From positions 1,860,001 to 1,924,000 of the forward strand of contig NZ_LGUC01000001.1 of NCBI RefSeq assembly GCF_001307315.1: 64,000 nucleotides of DNA, in the 5' to 3' direction. Under the pieces are notes generated by a model that was not told the origin of the DNA, ran no database searches, and saw nothing but the letters and a program-made list of their open reading frames with translations. This document shows positions 63,426 to 64,000 of this stretch, piece by piece; the stretch's first letter is position 1; each line of letters starts with the position of its first letter. The stretch comes from Halolamina pelagica. Its GTDB lineage: Archaea; Halobacteriota; Halobacteria; Halobacteriales; Haloferacaceae. The position numbers were made by a program, and so were the translations under genes.

Positions 63426-64000
63426 CTACTGCCCCACGTCCGCGCCGAGCCGATCACACAGCCACGTCCACTGATCGACCTGCTCTTCGACGATCATCTC
63501 GGTTGACTTGCCGACGCCGTGGCCCGTATCGGTCTCGGTCCGGAGCACGATCGGTTCGTCGCCCGTCTGGTGTTCCTGCACCAGCGCAGTCATCTTCCGG
63601 GCGTGGCTCGGGTGGACTCGGGTGTCGCCCGCGGCGGTTTTGAACATCGTCGCCGGGTAGTCGCGTGCCTCGACGTTGTGGTACGGCGAGTACTCGCGGA
63701 TATACTCGAACGCGTCTGGGTCCTCGGGCGAGCCGTACTCGACGGTCCAGGACTCACCCAGCAGGAAGCGGTGGAACCGCAGCATGTCGAGCAGCGGCAC
63801 CGTACACAGCACCCCGGCCCAGAGATCCGGCCGCTGGGTGAGCGCCGCGCCGGTGAGCAGGCCGCCGTTCGAGCCGCCGTAGGCGCCGAGGTGGTCCGTA
63901 TCGGTGTAGCCCGCCTCGATCAGCCCTTCGGCGACGGCGTAGAAGTCGTCGAACACGTTCTGCTTGTCCTCGCGCATTCCGGCCTCGTGCCAGGGCTCGC
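63426..64000 (-). CDS. Prolyl-oligopeptidase-family serine peptidase, C-terminal part
   Basis: The gene runs off the right edge; about 191 C-terminal residues are visible. The catalytic triad is present: Ser in GGSNGGLL, Asp in TAAGDTRVHPSH and His in DTGHGVGKS, all in the alpha/beta-hydrolase domain of S9 peptidases. EPWHEAGMREDKQNVFDDF upstream is also typical. The propeller domain lies outside the window. It cleaves after proline or a related residue in short peptides. Confidence 0.88.
   Translation of the reverse strand, partial: EPWHEAGMREDKQNVFDDFYAVAEGLIEAGYTDTDHLGAYGGSNGGLLTGAALTQRPDLWAGVLCTVPLLDMLRFHRFLLGESWTVEYGSPEDPDAFEYIREYSPYHNVEARDYPATMFKTAAGDTRVHPSHARKMTALVQEHQTGDEPIVLRTETDTGHGVGKSTEMIVEEQVDQWTWLCDRLGADVGQ

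Overview
The window is chromosomal DNA of a halophilic archaeon (class Halobacteria). The evidence is high G+C, very acidic proteins, GTG and ATG starts at typical leaderless distances from AT-rich boxes, bat-type HTH, TrmB and ArsR regulators, a menaquinone (men) operon, and a tRNA-Trp gene with the large box C/D intron typical of haloarchaea. Genus cannot be decided from what I see.

Layout. 1-7 kb: a PAP2 phosphatase (cut by the window edge), a type-II NADH dehydrogenase-like flavoprotein, and menD-menB-menA-menC. 7-17 kb: NhaC antiporter, metY-metX, a TetR regulator with a MATE exporter, and a TrmB regulator divergent from an RND exporter. 17-23.4 kb: cupin, an oxidase-subunit-I-like membrane protein, three DUF2249 proteins and a bat-type HTH regulator, tied together by a 14-bp palindrome CCGAACNNGTTCGG that sits 37 nt before five of the start codons; this looks like an anaerobic or nitrogen-oxide regulon. 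23.4-27 kb: UspA and a PolB2-like / RadA-like cassette. 27.1-39.6 kb: an integrated pleolipovirus-like provirus in tRNA-Trp. 39.6-64 kb: small zinc-ribbon proteins, a second NDH-2-like protein, kynureninase, a PurM-like protein, a WHy/LEA membrane protein, a P1B-like metal ATPase, a five-gene oligopeptide ABC operon, a metallophosphoesterase, an ABC-2 exporter, a CBS protein, an RsmC-like methyltransferase and the end of a prolyl-oligopeptidase-family peptidase.

The provirus is bounded by a 16-bp direct repeat of the tRNA-Trp 3' end (27122-27137 and 39575-39590). It encodes a tyrosine integrase, two phiH1-type winged-helix repressors, a morphogenesis block (P-loop ATPase, membrane proteins, a 620-residue spike-like protein with N-terminal twin-arginine signal and C-terminal coiled coil plus anchor, and a VP3-like four-helix membrane protein) and an HUH rolling-circle Rep. 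Between the repressors and the ATPase lies foreign, AT-rich cargo: a class III nucleotide cyclase (30313-31287, minus) divergent from a small three-helix membrane protein with the features of PycTM (31352-31831, plus). I read this pair as an archaeal, provirus-borne Pycsar-like antiviral system; a PD-(D/E)xK-like protein lies next to it and a second AT-rich two-helix membrane protein lies at 37247-37708. This is the most interesting system in the window.

Caveat on sequence quality. Twenty-one frame breaks interrupt eighteen otherwise intact genes. Every one is repaired by adding a single base, nearly always within a run of G or C, and every repaired length is a whole number of codons. I treat these as homopolymer under-calls and annotate the genes as single CDSs spanning the break, rather than as pseudogenes or programmed frameshifts.
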